Shown here: in pieces, positions 44,743 through 53,713 of the stretch
Position numbering within the stretch: the stretch's first letter is position 1
How the letters are laid out: each line of letters starts with the position of its first letter
Assembly (NCBI RefSeq): GCF_030063135.1
Contig: NZ_JASISO010000027.1
Coordinates: forward strand, 47,658-111,657
Direction of reading: 5' to 3'
DNA from: Streptomyces sp. G-G2
Lineage (GTDB): Bacteria > Actinomycetota > Actinomycetes > Streptomycetales > Streptomycetaceae
Length of the DNA stretch: 64,000 nt
Notes under the pieces: generated by a model
Database searches by the model: none
What the model was told of the DNA's origin: nothing
The model's input: the letters and a program-made list of their open reading frames with translations, nothing else
Position numbers and translations under genes: made by a program

Positions 44743-45765
44743 TTAGTACTGCTCGGTCTCGACGAAACCGGCGTCCGCGTCGTCGTCGGCGCCGAAGGCG
44801 TCGGCGGCGGCGGTCGGGTCGAATCCGGGCGGGCTGTCCTTGAGGGCCAGACCCATGCCGGCGAGCTTCGCCTTGACCTCGTCGATCGACTTCGCACCGA
44901 AGTTGCGGATGTCGAGCAGGTCCGCCTCGGAGCGGGCCACGAGCTCACCCACGGAGTGGATGCCCTCGCGCTTGAGGCAGTTGTACGAGCGGACCGTGAG
45001 CTCCAGCTCCTCGATCGGCAGCGCCAGATCGGCGGCCAGGGCCGCGTCCGTCGGCGAGGGGCCCATGTCGATGCCCTCGGCGTCGATGTTGAGCTCGCGG
45101 GCCAGACCGAACAGCTCGACCAGTGTCTTACCGGCGGACGCCATGGCGTCGCGCGGGCGCATGGCCTGCTTGGTCTCGACGTCGACGATGAGCTTGTCGA
45201 AGTCGGTGCGCTGCTCGACTCGGGTCGCCTCGACCTTGTAGGTGACCTTCAGCACGGGGCTGTAGATGGAGTCGATCGGGATGCGGCCGATCTCCTGGCC
45301 GATCTGCTTGTTCTGGACGGCGGAGACGTAGCCGCGACCGCGCTCGACGGTCAGCTCCATCTCCAGCTTGCCCTTGCCGTTGAGCGTGGCGAGGACCAGG
45401 TCCGGGTTGTGCACCTCGACACCGGCCGGGGGCGCGATGTCAGCGGCGGTGACCAGGCCGGGACCCTGCTTGCGCAGGTACATCACGACCGGCTCGTCGT
45501 GCTCCGAGGAGACGACCAGCTGCTTGATGTTGAGGATGAGGTCGGTGACGTCTTCCTTGACACCCGGCACGGTGGTGAACTCGTGCAGGACGCCGTCCAC
45601 GCGGATGCTGGTGACGGCGGCACCCGGGATCGAGGACAGCAGGGTGCGGCGCAGGGAGTTGCCGAGGGTGTAACCGAAGCCCGGCTCGAGGGGCTCGATC
45701 ACGAACCGCGAGCGGTACTCGTCGACGACCTCTTCGGTCAGCGACGGACGCTGAGCGATAAGCAT
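44743..45765 (-). CDS. rpoA: RNA polymerase alpha subunit
   Basis: A 340-residue alpha subunit. The N-terminal domain (about 1-235) dimerises and assembles polymerase; the family motif EPLEPGFGYTLGNSLRRTLLSSIPG is complete. The C-terminal domain (about 250-315) contains LTVRSYNCLKREGIHSVGELVARSEADLLDIRNFGAKS, the part that contacts DNA and activators. An acidic tail follows. It lies 139 bases downstream of rpsK. Confidence 0.98.
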   Translation of the reverse strand: MLIAQRPSLTEEVVDEYRSRFVIEPLEPGFGYTLGNSLRRTLLSSIPGAAVTSIRVDGVLHEFTTVPGVKEDVTDLILNIKQLVVSSEHDEPVVMYLRKQGPGLVTAADIAPPAGVEVHNPDLVLATLNGKGKLEMELTVERGRGYVSAVQNKQIGQEIGRIPIDSIYSPVLKVTYKVEATRVEQRTDFDKLIVDVETKQAMRPRDAMASAGKTLVELFGLARELNIDAEGIDMGPSPTDAALAADLALPIEELELTVRSYNCLKREGIHSVGELVARSEADLLDIRNFGAKSIDEVKAKLAGMGLALKDSPPGFDPTAAADAFGADDDADAGFVETEQY

Positions 45766-45904
45766 GTGTGTGTTCCTTCAGTCGTGGACGCCCACTATTT
45801 GACGTCCTACGGGCACTGCATACAGCAAGGGTACGGGCGGCACGTCCCCCGCTAAGGGTTCGTACCGCCCGGACACTCAAAGACGCACGAGTGCGTCCGG
45901 CGCG

Positions 45905-46309
45905 TCAGACGCGGCGGCGCTTCGGCGGGCGGCAGCCGTTGTGCGGGGTGGGGGTGACGTCCTGGATCGAGCCGACCTCGAGGCCAGTGGCCTGGAGGGA
46001 GCGGATCGCGGTCTCGCGACCGGAACCCGGACCCTTGACGAAGACGTCAACCTTGCGCATGCCGTGCTCCTGCGCGCGACGGGCGGCCGACTCGGCGGCC
46101 ATCTGCGCGGCGAAGGGGGTGGACTTGCGCGAGCCCTTGAAGCCGACGTGGCCGGCGGAGGCCCAGGAGATCACGTTGCCCGCGGGGTCCGTGATCGACA
46201 CGATGGTGTTGTTGAACGTGCTCTTGATGTGGGCGTGCCCATGAGCGATGTTCTTCTTTTCCTTGCGGCGCACCTTCTTGGCAGCGCCCTGACGACCCTT
46301 GGGGGGCAT
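45905..46309 (-). CDS. rpsK: Ribosomal protein S11
   Basis: A 134-residue small-subunit protein with the signature AHIKSTFNNTIVSITDPAGNVISWASAG and the C-terminal DVTPTPHNGCRPPKRRRV. It lines the mRNA exit channel. It lies 66 bases downstream of rpsM. Confidence 0.98.
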   Translation of the reverse strand: MPPKGRQGAAKKVRRKEKKNIAHGHAHIKSTFNNTIVSITDPAGNVISWASAGHVGFKGSRKSTPFAAQMAAESAARRAQEHGMRKVDVFVKGPGSGRETAIRSLQATGLEVGSIQDVTPTPHNGCRPPKRRRV

Positions 46310-46375
46310 CTAAATCTCCTACGGGAGGTGGTCGGTCCTACAGCGAAGACCGCTGAGTAAGCGTCCGGCTGAGGA

Positions 46376-46756
46376 CTACTTCTTGCCCGGCTTCTTCTTA
46401 CCGGCGATCGCGCGACGCGGACCCTTGCGGGTACGGGCGTTCGTGCTGGTGCGCTGACCGTGCACGGGCAGGCCGCGACGGTGACGGACACCCTGGTAGC
46501 ACTGGATCTCGACCTTGCGGCGGATGTCGGCCTGGATCTCGCGGCGGAGGTCACCCTCGGTGCGGAGGTTGGCGTCCACGTACTCGCGGATCTTGACGAG
46601 GTCCTCTTCGGCCAGGTCACGAACGCGGGTGTCGGGGTTCACACCGGTGGCCGCAAGGATTTCCTTGGACCGGGTGCGACCGACACCGAAGACGTAGGTA
46701 AGTGCGATCTCCACACGCTTTTCGCGCGGGATGTCAACACCGGAAACGCGTGCCAT
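46376..46756 (-). CDS. rpsM: Ribosomal protein S13
   Basis: A 126-residue small-subunit head protein with VSGVDIPREKRVEIALTYVFGVG and the signature CYQGVRHRRGLPVHGQRTSTNART. It forms the bridge to the large subunit. The 200-base gap before it (46757-46956) holds no gene; it may contain a promoter and a GC-rich hairpin near 46850-46885. Confidence 0.98.
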   Translation of the reverse strand: MARVSGVDIPREKRVEIALTYVFGVGRTRSKEILAATGVNPDTRVRDLAEEDLVKIREYVDANLRTEGDLRREIQADIRRKVEIQCYQGVRHRRGLPVHGQRTSTNARTRKGPRRAIAGKKKPGKK

Positions 46757-46956
46757 TCAATGGCTCCTGTGTGTTCGGGGGTCTTCAGCAGAACCGAACC
46801 CCGGCCGCCGACCACACCTGTTGGGTGGTGGTACGTCCGGGTCCCCGGCCCCCGCCGGAGGTGCCGCCGGCCCTGGTCGGGGCTAGGCGGGTTCTGCGTA
46901 TGTACGTTTTCTTACGTCGCGCGAAGAACTGCGAAAGGCAGGTCGGTCGGCGTGCG

Positions 46957-47070
46957 TCAGCCCTGGCGCTGCTTGTGGCGCAGGTTGTCGCAGATGACCA
47001 TGACCCGACCGTGACGGCGGATCACCTTGCACTTGTCGCAGATCTTCTTGACGCTCGGCTTGACCTTCAT
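46957..47070 (-). CDS. rpmJ: Ribosomal protein L36, zinc-binding form
   Basis: A 37-residue protein, MKVKPSVKKICDKCKVIRRHG then VMVICDNLRHKQRQG. Cys11, Cys14, Cys27 and His32 form the zinc ribbon of the C+ type. Streptomyces also carry zinc-free paralogues controlled by Zur, so this is the zinc-replete copy. It lies 73 bases downstream of infA. Confidence 0.96.
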   Translation of the reverse strand: MKVKPSVKKICDKCKVIRRHGRVMVICDNLRHKQRQG

Positions 47071-47143
47071 GTTGGTGAGGTTCTCCGGGTCAGTGCCACC
47101 ACCCGCACCGGGACGGATGCCCAGGCAGGAGTGAAGACAAGAT

Positions 47144-47365
47144 CTACTTGTATCGGTAGACGATCCGGCCACGCGTCAGGTCGTACGGAGACAACTCCAC
47201 CACGACCCGGTCATCCGGCAGGATTCGGATGTAGTGCATCCGCATCTTCCCGCTGATGTGCGCGAGGACCTTGTGACCGTTCTGGAGTTCCACCTTGAAC
47301 ATCGCGTTCGGGAGGGACTCGATCACGGTGCCCTCGATTTCGATGGCACCTTGCTTCTTGGCCAC
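47144..47365 (-). CDS. infA: Translation initiation factor IF-1
   Basis: A 73-residue OB-fold protein that binds the ribosomal A site during initiation. The full sequence pattern AKKQGAIEIEGTVIESLPNAMFKVEL to YDLTRGRIVYRYK is present. The GTG at 47365 (AAAGGCGAAGC upstream) gives the standard N terminus; a longer frame is leader. It follows map after a 176-base gap with a terminator-like hairpin. Confidence 0.97.
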   Translation of the reverse strand: MAKKQGAIEIEGTVIESLPNAMFKVELQNGHKVLAHISGKMRMHYIRILPDDRVVVELSPYDLTRGRIVYRYK

Positions 47366-47512
47366 GCTTCGCCTTTCGAATCGGCTACCTTGATCGACTC
47401 CGCGCCCATGCAGGGCATGGAGATGCACGAGAGCCGACGAGTCAGTCTACGTCAGGGCACCAGGAAAGACGAATCCGGAAAGTGTGCCCCGCAGTCTAGA
47501 TCATTAACCGAA

Positions 47513-47535
47513 CGGGACCCCTTGAACGGGGCCCG
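47513..47535 (-). terminator. Hairpin after map
   Basis: Arms CGGG-A-CCCC and GGGGCCCG with one bulged base and a 6-base loop, seven bases after the map stop. It suggests that infA-rpmJ-rpsM have a promoter of their own in the gap that follows. Confidence 0.6.
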
Positions 47536-47541
47536 CCCGGT

Positions 47542-48393
47542 CTAGCCCAGCGGGTCGGGGGCCGTGGTGATCCCGTACTCCGCCAGCTTCGCCTTGCCGC
47601 AGTCCGGCGAGGTCAGGACGATGGGTCCGGCCTCGGTCAGTGCGATGGAGTGCTCCCAGTGGGAGGACCAGGTGCCGTCGGTCGTGATGACGGTCCAGTC
47701 GTCCGCCAGGACTTCCGTCTGGGCCGTGCCCAGGGAGACCATGGGCTCGATCGCCAGGCAGACGCCCGGGACGAGCTTGATGCCCTTGCCCCGCTTGCGC
47801 GAGACGTAGTTCAGCAGGTGGGGGTCCATGTGCATCTCGGACCCGATGCCGTGGCCGCCGTAGTCCTCGATGATCCCGAACTTGCCGAGGCTGTGCTCAC
47901 CGGTCGAGGGGCGCGGCTGGCGCTTGATGTAGGTCTCGATCGCCTTCGAGATGTCCACGAGCCGGTTGCCCAGCTTCATGGCGGCGATGCCCGCCCACAT
48001 GGACTCCTCGGTCACCCGGGACAGCTCCACCAGCTCGGGCGCGTGCCCGGTGCCCACGAAGGCCGTGTAGGCGGCGTCGCCGTGCCAGCCGTCGACGATC
48101 GCCCCCGCGTCGATGGAGATGATGTCGCCGTCCTTGAGGACGGTCTTGTCGTCCGGGATGCCGTGGACGACGACCTCGTTGGCGGACGTGCAGATGGTCG
48201 CGGGGAACCCGCCGTAGCCGAGGAAGTTCGACTTCGCTCCGGCGTCGGCGATCACCTTGCGCGCGACCATGTCCAGGTCCCGCGTCGTGGCGCCCGGCAC
48301 GGCCGCCTCACGGGTGGCGGCGTGAATGGCCGCGACGACCAGTCCGGCCTCCCGCATCTTCGCGATCTGCTCGGGGGTCTTCAGCTGGACCAT
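47542..48393 (-). CDS. map: Type I methionine aminopeptidase
   Basis: A 283-residue metallopeptidase that removes the initiator methionine. Metal ligands are visible as the two Asp in SIDAGAIVDGWHGDAAYT, the His in GGHGIGSEMHMDP and the Glu residues in AIEPMV and WEHSIALTE. The ATG at 48393 is chosen because MVQLKTPEQIAKMREAG is the family start; the open frame upstream has no match. It lies 125 bases downstream of adk. Confidence 0.96.
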   Translation of the reverse strand: MVQLKTPEQIAKMREAGLVVAAIHAATREAAVPGATTRDLDMVARKVIADAGAKSNFLGYGGFPATICTSANEVVVHGIPDDKTVLKDGDIISIDAGAIVDGWHGDAAYTAFVGTGHAPELVELSRVTEESMWAGIAAMKLGNRLVDISKAIETYIKRQPRPSTGEHSLGKFGIIEDYGGHGIGSEMHMDPHLLNYVSRKRGKGIKLVPGVCLAIEPMVSLGTAQTEVLADDWTVITTDGTWSSHWEHSIALTEAGPIVLTSPDCGKAKLAEYGITTAPDPLG

Positions 48394-48518
48394 GAACGTG
48401 CCTTCCACCTTCGGGTCGGGATCGTCGACCGAGTCGTACGACGGGTCGTGCGGGGGTCCTACAACAGTACGGCCGCGGTGCCCAGAGGACACCGCGGCCG
48501 GACTCAGTGACGCGGGTA

Positions 48519-49166
48519 CTACTTCTTCAGGGCGTCCATCGCGCGCTGCGTGACGTCCTTGACCTCACCCAGCGCCGGGATCGTCGACACGAGGCCCTGG
48601 GCCTTGTAGTAGTCGATGATCGGCTCGGTCTGCGTGTGGTAAACGTCCAGCCGGTTGCGGACCGCGTCCTCGGACTGGTCCTCGCGCACGTACAGCTCGC
48701 CGCCGCAGATGTCGCAGACGTCCTCGACCTTCGGCGGACGGTTCGTGACGTGGAAGACGTGCGCGCTGTCCTTGCGGCAGGTGCGCCGACCGGCGAGCCG
48801 CTTGACGACCTCGTCCTCCTCGACCTCCAGGTCGAGGACGGCGTCGAGCTTCATGCCCGCCTTCTTGAGCATCACGTCGAGCGCCTCGGCCTGCGAGACG
48901 TTGCGCGGGAAACCGTCGAGCAGGAAGCCGTTGACGGCGTCCGGCTGTTCCATGCGGTCCTTGGCCATGCCGATGGTGACTTCGTCCGGCACCAGGTCGC
49001 CCGCGTCCATGAACGCCTTCGCCTGCTTGCCGAGCTCGGTGCCCTGGCTGATGTTCGCGCGGAACAGGTCGCCCGTGGAGATGTGCGGGATGGACAGGGT
49101 TTCGGCAAGCACGGTTGCCTGCGTTCCCTTGCCCGCACCAGGAGGTCCGACGAGGACAATACGCAT
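48519..49166 (-). CDS. adk: Adenylate kinase
   Basis: A 215-residue long-lid adenylate kinase (ATP + AMP to 2 ADP). Its P-loop is GPPGAGKGTQA at residues 7-17, the AMP site includes DGFPRNVSQAEAL, and the lid contains CRKDSAHVFHV then VCDICGG. The start ATG shares a base with the secY stop (TGATG), so the two are translationally coupled. Confidence 0.97.
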   Translation of the reverse strand: MRIVLVGPPGAGKGTQATVLAETLSIPHISTGDLFRANISQGTELGKQAKAFMDAGDLVPDEVTIGMAKDRMEQPDAVNGFLLDGFPRNVSQAEALDVMLKKAGMKLDAVLDLEVEEDEVVKRLAGRRTCRKDSAHVFHVTNRPPKVEDVCDICGGELYVREDQSEDAVRNRLDVYHTQTEPIIDYYKAQGLVSTIPALGEVKDVTQRAMDALKK

Positions 49167-50479
49167 CAGCGGAGGAACCCTTCGTAATTGCGCTGCTGGA
49201 GCTGGCTCTCGATCTGCTTCACGGTCTCCAGACCCACACCCACGATGATCAGGATGCTCGTCCCGCCGAACGGGAAGTTCTGGTTCGCGCCGAAGCCCGC
49301 CAACGCCATCGTCGGCACAAGAGCGATGAGTCCCAGGTACAGCGACCCCGGCCAGGTGATCCGGTTGAGCACGTAGCTCAGGTACTCGGCAGTAGGTCGG
49401 CCTGCCCGGATGCCCGGGATGAACCCACCATACTTCTTCATGTTGTCTGCAACTTCCTCGGGGTTGAACGAGATCGCCACGTAGAAGAACGCGAAGAAGA
49501 CGATCAGGAGGAAGTACGCAGCGATGTAGTAGGGGTGGTCGCCCTTGACGAAGTGCTTCTGGATCCAGATGGCCCAGTCGGCCTTCGAGCCGCTGAACTG
49601 AACGATCAAGGCCGGGATGTAGAGCAGCGACGAGGCGAAGATGACGGGGATGACGCCCGCCTGGTTCACCTTGAGGGGGATGTAGGTCGAGGTGCCGCCG
49701 TACGCACGGCGTCCGATCATCCGCTTCGCGTACTGGACCGGGATCCGGCGCTGGGCCTGCTCGACGAAGACCACGAGGGCCACCATCGCGAGACCCACCA
49801 GGATGACCACGCCGAACTCGACCCAGCCACCGGCGATCTTGCCCTGGAGCTTGATGGTCCACAGGGCGCTGACGAAGCCCGCGGCGATCGAGATGAACAT
49901 GAGGATCGACATGCCGTTGCCGATGCCGCGGTCGGTGACGAGCTCACCGAGCCACATGACGACACAGGTACCGGCGGTCATGGTGATGACCATGGTGACC
50001 ATGGTGAAGATCGAGCGGTTCGGGACGATCTGACTGGCGACCTGGCAACCCTGGAACAGGGCGCCGCTCTTGGCGGTGGCGACGAGGCCGGTGCCTTGGA
50101 GGATCGCGAGCGCGACCGTCAGATAGCGCGTGTACTGAGTGATCTTCGCCGTGCCGGACTGACCCTCTTTTTTGAGGTTCTCCAGCTTCGGGATGACCAC
50201 GGTCAGCAGCTGCAGGATGATGCTCGCCGTGATGTACGGCATGATGCCGAGCGCGAAGATCGTGATCTGCAGCAGCGCACCGCCGCTGAACATGTTGACC
50301 AGACCGAAGAGGCTGTTACTGCTGCCCGCGGCCTGGACACAGATCTGAACGTTCTTGTAGCTCACGCCGGGGACGGGGATGTGGGACCCGAGCCGGAACA
50401 GCACGATGATGCCGAGCGTGAAGAGCAGCTTCTTGCGCAGGTCGGGCGTCTTGAACGCCCGGGCGAACGCGGTGAGCAC
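49166..50479 (-). CDS. secY: Protein translocase subunit SecY
   Basis: A 437-residue channel protein of the Sec translocon with ten membrane segments. It has the plug and lateral gate region and the cytosolic loop AQRRIPVQYAKRMIGRR. It begins MLTAFARAFKTPDLRKKLLFTLGIIVLFRLGSHIPVPG. It overlaps adk by one base. The 185-base gap before it (to rplO) holds a strong hairpin, so secY-adk may have its own promoter. Confidence 0.97.
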   Translation of the reverse strand: MLTAFARAFKTPDLRKKLLFTLGIIVLFRLGSHIPVPGVSYKNVQICVQAAGSSNSLFGLVNMFSGGALLQITIFALGIMPYITASIILQLLTVVIPKLENLKKEGQSGTAKITQYTRYLTVALAILQGTGLVATAKSGALFQGCQVASQIVPNRSIFTMVTMVITMTAGTCVVMWLGELVTDRGIGNGMSILMFISIAAGFVSALWTIKLQGKIAGGWVEFGVVILVGLAMVALVVFVEQAQRRIPVQYAKRMIGRRAYGGTSTYIPLKVNQAGVIPVIFASSLLYIPALIVQFSGSKADWAIWIQKHFVKGDHPYYIAAYFLLIVFFAFFYVAISFNPEEVADNMKKYGGFIPGIRAGRPTAEYLSYVLNRITWPGSLYLGLIALVPTMALAGFGANQNFPFGGTSILIIVGVGLETVKQIESQLQQRNYEGFLR

Positions 50480-50598
50480 GGTGCCTCCTGCGACCCCCGC
50501 GCTACTGCGTCAGAGGTGACGGTCTGAGGGATCGACGAATACGACAAAGCAAAGGTGCAGGCCACCATACCGGCGACACGGCCCCCTAGGAACGACCA

Positions 50599-50632
50599 AC
50601 CGGGGATGCCCCATATGTGAGGCATCCCCGGT
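50599..50632 (-). terminator. Terminator or attenuator between rplO and secY
   Basis: A perfect 12-base inverted repeat (arm ACCGGGGATGCC) with a 10-base loop, 33 bases past the rplO stop and 120 bases before secY. It is followed on the minus strand by GTTGGTCGTT. It is the strongest break inside the spc-alpha block. Confidence 0.75.
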
Positions 50633-50664
50633 CGGGTTTCTAGCTATAAATCACTGGGTTCGTC

Positions 50665-51120
50665 TTAGACGAGCTCAGTGACGGTGCCACCAGCGGCGGC
50701 AATCTTCTCCTTGGCGGAGCCGGAGACGGCGTCAACCGAAACCTGCAGCGCAACGGAGATCTCGCCCTGTCCGAGGACCTTGACGAGGCTGTTCTTGCGA
50801 ACCGCGCCCTTGGCGACCAGGTCGGCCACCGTGACCTCTCCACCCTCGGGGTAGAGAGCGCCGAGCTTGTCCAGGTTGACAACCTGGAACTCGGTGCGGA
50901 ACGGGTTCTTGAAGCCCTTGAGCTTCGGCAGGCGCATGTGGAGGGGCATCTGCCCACCCTCGAAGCGCACCGGGATCTGGTAACGGGCCTTCTGGCCCTT
51001 CGTACCACGACCAGCCGTCTTACCCTTCGACGCCTCACCACGACCGACACGGGTCTTCGCGGTCTTGGCACCGGGGGCGGGACGGAGGTTGTGGGCCTTC
51101 AGCGGGCTGTTCTCAGCCAT
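50665..51120 (-). CDS. rplO: Ribosomal protein L15
   Basis: A 151-residue large-subunit protein with the Gly/Arg/Lys-rich N-terminal arm LRPAPGAKTAKTRVGRGEASKGKTAGRGTKG-type and the core VNLDKLGALYPEGGEVTVADL. The ATG at 51120 (MAENSPLKAHN) overlaps the rpmD stop region by close spacing of one base. Confidence 0.96.
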   Translation of the reverse strand: MAENSPLKAHNLRPAPGAKTAKTRVGRGEASKGKTAGRGTKGQKARYQIPVRFEGGQMPLHMRLPKLKGFKNPFRTEFQVVNLDKLGALYPEGGEVTVADLVAKGAVRKNSLVKVLGQGEISVALQVSVDAVSGSAKEKIAAAGGTVTELV

Positions 51121-51121
51121 G

Positions 51122-51304
51122 TTAGTCAACCTCCTCAACCGTCACGAGGTGGCGGACGGTGTTAGCCATTCCGCGGAACTCGGGGCGGTCCTCCTTGACG
51201 ACCACGTCGTTCAGGCGCTTGAGCCCGAGCGAACGCAGAGTGTCGCGGTGGTTCTGCTTGCTGCCGATGTACGACTTCGTCTGCGTGATCTTGAGACGGG
51301 CCAT
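51122..51304 (-). CDS. rpmD: Ribosomal protein L30
   Basis: A 60-residue protein, MARLKITQTKSYIGSKQNH then DTLRSLGLKRLNDVVVKED. The start ATG shares a base with the rpsE stop (TAATG). Confidence 0.97.
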   Translation of the reverse strand: MARLKITQTKSYIGSKQNHRDTLRSLGLKRLNDVVVKEDRPEFRGMANTVRHLVTVEEVD

Positions 51305-51909
51305 TACGCACCCGCTCCCGCAGCACGTGCACGAAGGAGAGCCGCGGGGGCGACGTCCTCGAGGGGCAGACCACGGCGAGCCGCGATCTCCTCGGGACGC
51401 TGCAGGCCCTTGAGGGCCGCCACGGTCGCGTGCACGATGTTGATCGCGTTGGAAGAGCCGAGCGACTTCGACAGGATGTCGTGAACGCCGGCGCACTCCA
51501 GAACGGCACGCACCGGGCCACCGGCGATAACGCCGGTACCAGGGGACGCCGGCTTCAGCAGCACGACGCCCGCAGCACGCTCGCCCGTGATCGGGTGAGG
51601 AATGGTGCCCTGGATGCGCGGAACCTTGAAGAAGGACTTCTTGGCTTCCTCGACACCCTTGGCGATGGCCGCGGGAACTTCCTTGGCCTTGCCGTAACCG
51701 ACACCTACAGTGCCGTCACCGTCGCCCACCACGACCAGCGCGGTGAAGCTGAAGCGGCGACCACCCTTGACAACCTTGGCGACGCGGTTGATCGCGACAA
51801 CGCGCTCAACGTAAGCGGTCTTCTCGGCGGCAGGGCCACCGTCGCGACCCTTCCGGTCCCGCCGCTCGCCGCCACCGGCACCGCTTCCGCGGCGCTGGGG
51901 TCCAGCCAT
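51304..51909 (-). CDS. rpsE: Ribosomal protein S5
   Basis: A 201-residue small-subunit protein. A Gly/Arg-rich N-terminal tail (GPQRRGSGAGGGERRDRKG) precedes the double-stranded-RNA-like domain (YVERVVAINRVAKVVKGGRRFSFTALVVVGD) and the second domain (PHPITGERAAGVVLLKPA). It is a known site of spectinomycin and accuracy mutations in other bacteria. Confidence 0.97.
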   Translation of the reverse strand: MAGPQRRGSGAGGGERRDRKGRDGGPAAEKTAYVERVVAINRVAKVVKGGRRFSFTALVVVGDGDGTVGVGYGKAKEVPAAIAKGVEEAKKSFFKVPRIQGTIPHPITGERAAGVVLLKPASPGTGVIAGGPVRAVLECAGVHDILSKSLGSSNAINIVHATVAALKGLQRPEEIAARRGLPLEDVAPAALLRARAAGAGA

Positions 51910-51954
51910 TGGATTACCTCTCTCTGTTACGTCCGTTAGTCCCGGAACCGGGGC

Positions 51955-52338
51955 TTAGAACTTCAGCCCGGCTTCGCGGGCGGCGTCAGCCAGAGCGGCA
52001 ATGCGCCCGGCGTATCGGTTGCCACCGCGGTCGAACACGACGGTCTCGACACCCGCGGCCTTGGCGCGCTCGGCGACGAGTGCACCGACAGCCTGGGCCT
52101 GAGCGCTCTTGTCGCCTTCGCCACCGCGGATCGAAGCGTCCAGGGTCGACGCCGACGCCAGGGTGTGACCCTGGAGGTCGTCGATGACCTGAGCAACGAT
52201 GTTGCGGTTGGAACGCGTCACGACGAGGCGCGGACGCTCCGCCGTACCCGAGACGTTCTTGCGGATGCGGATGTGGCGGCGAGCCTTGGCGGCACGCTTG
52301 TACGCGTCGCCCTTGGCGATCTTTACACCGTATGCCAT
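51955..52338 (-). CDS. rplR: Ribosomal protein L18
   Basis: A 127-residue 5S rRNA-binding protein. The basic N terminus (AKGDAYKRAAKARRHIRIRKNVSGT) is followed by the core RPRLVVTRSNRNIVAQVIDD and ends DAAREAGLKF. It starts 2 bases after the rplF stop. Confidence 0.97.
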   Translation of the reverse strand: MAYGVKIAKGDAYKRAAKARRHIRIRKNVSGTAERPRLVVTRSNRNIVAQVIDDLQGHTLASASTLDASIRGGEGDKSAQAQAVGALVAERAKAAGVETVVFDRGGNRYAGRIAALADAAREAGLKF

Positions 52339-52340
52339 GG

Positions 52341-52880
52341 CTACTTACCAGCCTTTCCGACCTTGCGGCGGATGACTTCGCCGGCGTACTTGACACCCTT
52401 GGCCTTGTACGGGTCGGGCTTCCGCAGCTTGCGGATGTTGGCGGCGACCTCGCCGACCTTCTGCTTGTCGATGCCCTCGACCGTGAACTTGGTGGGCGAC
52501 TCGACCTTGAAGGAGATGCCCTCGGGCGCCTCGATCAGGATCGGGTGGCTGTAACCAAGCTGGAACTCCAGGTTGGAGCCCTTCGCGGCGACGCGGTAAC
52601 CGACACCGCTGATCTCGAGCGCCTTGACGTAACCCGTGGTCACGCCGGTGATCATGTTCGCCACCAGCGTGCGGGACAGGCCATGCAGGGCCTTGTTCTG
52701 ACGCTCGTCGTTGGGACGCGTGACGGTGAGGACACCGTCTTCGCCCTTAACGACACCGATGGGCGACGCGACGGTGTGCGAGAGGGAACCCTTGGGGCCC
52801 TTCACGCCGACCGTGCTGCCATCGATGGTGACGTCCACACCGGCGGGAACCTGGATGGGGAGCTTGCCGATTCGCGACAT
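52341..52880 (-). CDS. rplF: Ribosomal protein L6
   Basis: A 179-residue protein of the large-subunit stalk base with the start MSRIGKLPIQVPAGVDVTIDG and the signature PDPYKAKGVKYAGEVIRRK near the C terminus. Confidence 0.98.
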   Translation of the reverse strand: MSRIGKLPIQVPAGVDVTIDGSTVGVKGPKGSLSHTVASPIGVVKGEDGVLTVTRPNDERQNKALHGLSRTLVANMITGVTTGYVKALEISGVGYRVAAKGSNLEFQLGYSHPILIEAPEGISFKVESPTKFTVEGIDKQKVGEVAANIRKLRKPDPYKAKGVKYAGEVIRRKVGKAGK

Positions 52881-52900
52881 TGCTTTTCCTCCGTTCCCGA

Positions 52901-53299
52901 CTACCAGACGTAGGCGAGGACTTCCCCACCTACGCCCTTCTTGCCTGCCTGCTGGCCGGTGAGCAGACCGTGGGACGTGGAGATAATCGCCACGCCCAGG
53001 CCGCCGAGCACCTTGGGCAGGTTGGTGGACTTCGCGTACACGCGCAGACCGGGCTTCGAGATCCGCTTGATGCCCGCGATGGAGCGCTCACGGTTCGGCC
53101 CGAACTTCAGCTCGAGGACGAGGTTCTTGCCAACCTCGGCGTCCTCGACCTTCCAGCCAGTGATGAAACCCTCTTGCTTGAGGATCTCCGCGATGTGCGA
53201 CTTGATCTTGCTGTGGGGCATCACGACAGTGTCGTGGTACGCCGAGTTAGCGTTACGCAGACGAGTCAGCATGTCTGCGATCGGGTCAGTCATGGTCAT
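52901..53299 (-). CDS. rpsH: Ribosomal protein S8
   Basis: A 132-residue small-subunit protein that binds 16S rRNA helix 21; in other bacteria it represses the spc operon. MTMTDPIADMLTRLRNAN begins the protein and ISTSHGLLTGQQA lies near the end. The ATG at 53299 has AAGG upstream. The 223-base gap before it (53300-53522) is the largest inside the cluster. It has no gene and may hold an internal promoter or a regulatory leader. Confidence 0.96.
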   Translation of the reverse strand: MTMTDPIADMLTRLRNANSAYHDTVVMPHSKIKSHIAEILKQEGFITGWKVEDAEVGKNLVLELKFGPNRERSIAGIKRISKPGLRVYAKSTNLPKVLGGLGVAIISTSHGLLTGQQAGKKGVGGEVLAYVW

Positions 53300-53522
53300 G
53301 AATCGGCCTTCGGCCTCTCTCGCCGGGGTTTCCTGTATGCGCCATCCCTCTCCCCACTCAGTGGCGGGACGGGTGCGGTGCGGGGACCTACGGCGTAGTA
53401 AGTCGTTATGGACGGCGGGCGCCCAACCCCACAAGCCTACGGCATGCGGAACGGGGCACCCACCGGCCAGGTGCTTACCGAGAGTCTCTGGTGATTCCCA
53501 AGTCCCTAAGGACTAGAAGGAA

Positions 53523-53708
53523 TTACCAGGAGCTCTTGGTTACGCCCGGCAGCTCGCCACGGTGAGCCATCTCACGAAGGCAGACGCGGCACAGGCCGAA
53601 CTTGCGGTACACGGAGTGAGGGCGACCGCAGCGCTGGCAGCGGGTGTACGCACGCACACCGAACTTGGGCTTGCGGGCAGCCTTCGCGATGAGAGCCTTC
53701 TTCGCCAT
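53523..53708 (-). CDS. rpsN: Ribosomal protein S14, zinc-binding type Z
   Basis: A 61-residue S14 of the short zinc form, MAKKALIAKAARKPKFGVR then CQRCGRPHSVYRKFGLCRVC. The four Cys (CxxC...CxxC) hold zinc. Streptomyces also have long zinc-free paralogues elsewhere that are induced without zinc. Confidence 0.97.
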   Translation of the reverse strand: MAKKALIAKAARKPKFGVRAYTRCQRCGRPHSVYRKFGLCRVCLREMAHRGELPGVTKSSW

Positions 53709-53713
53709 CTCGC

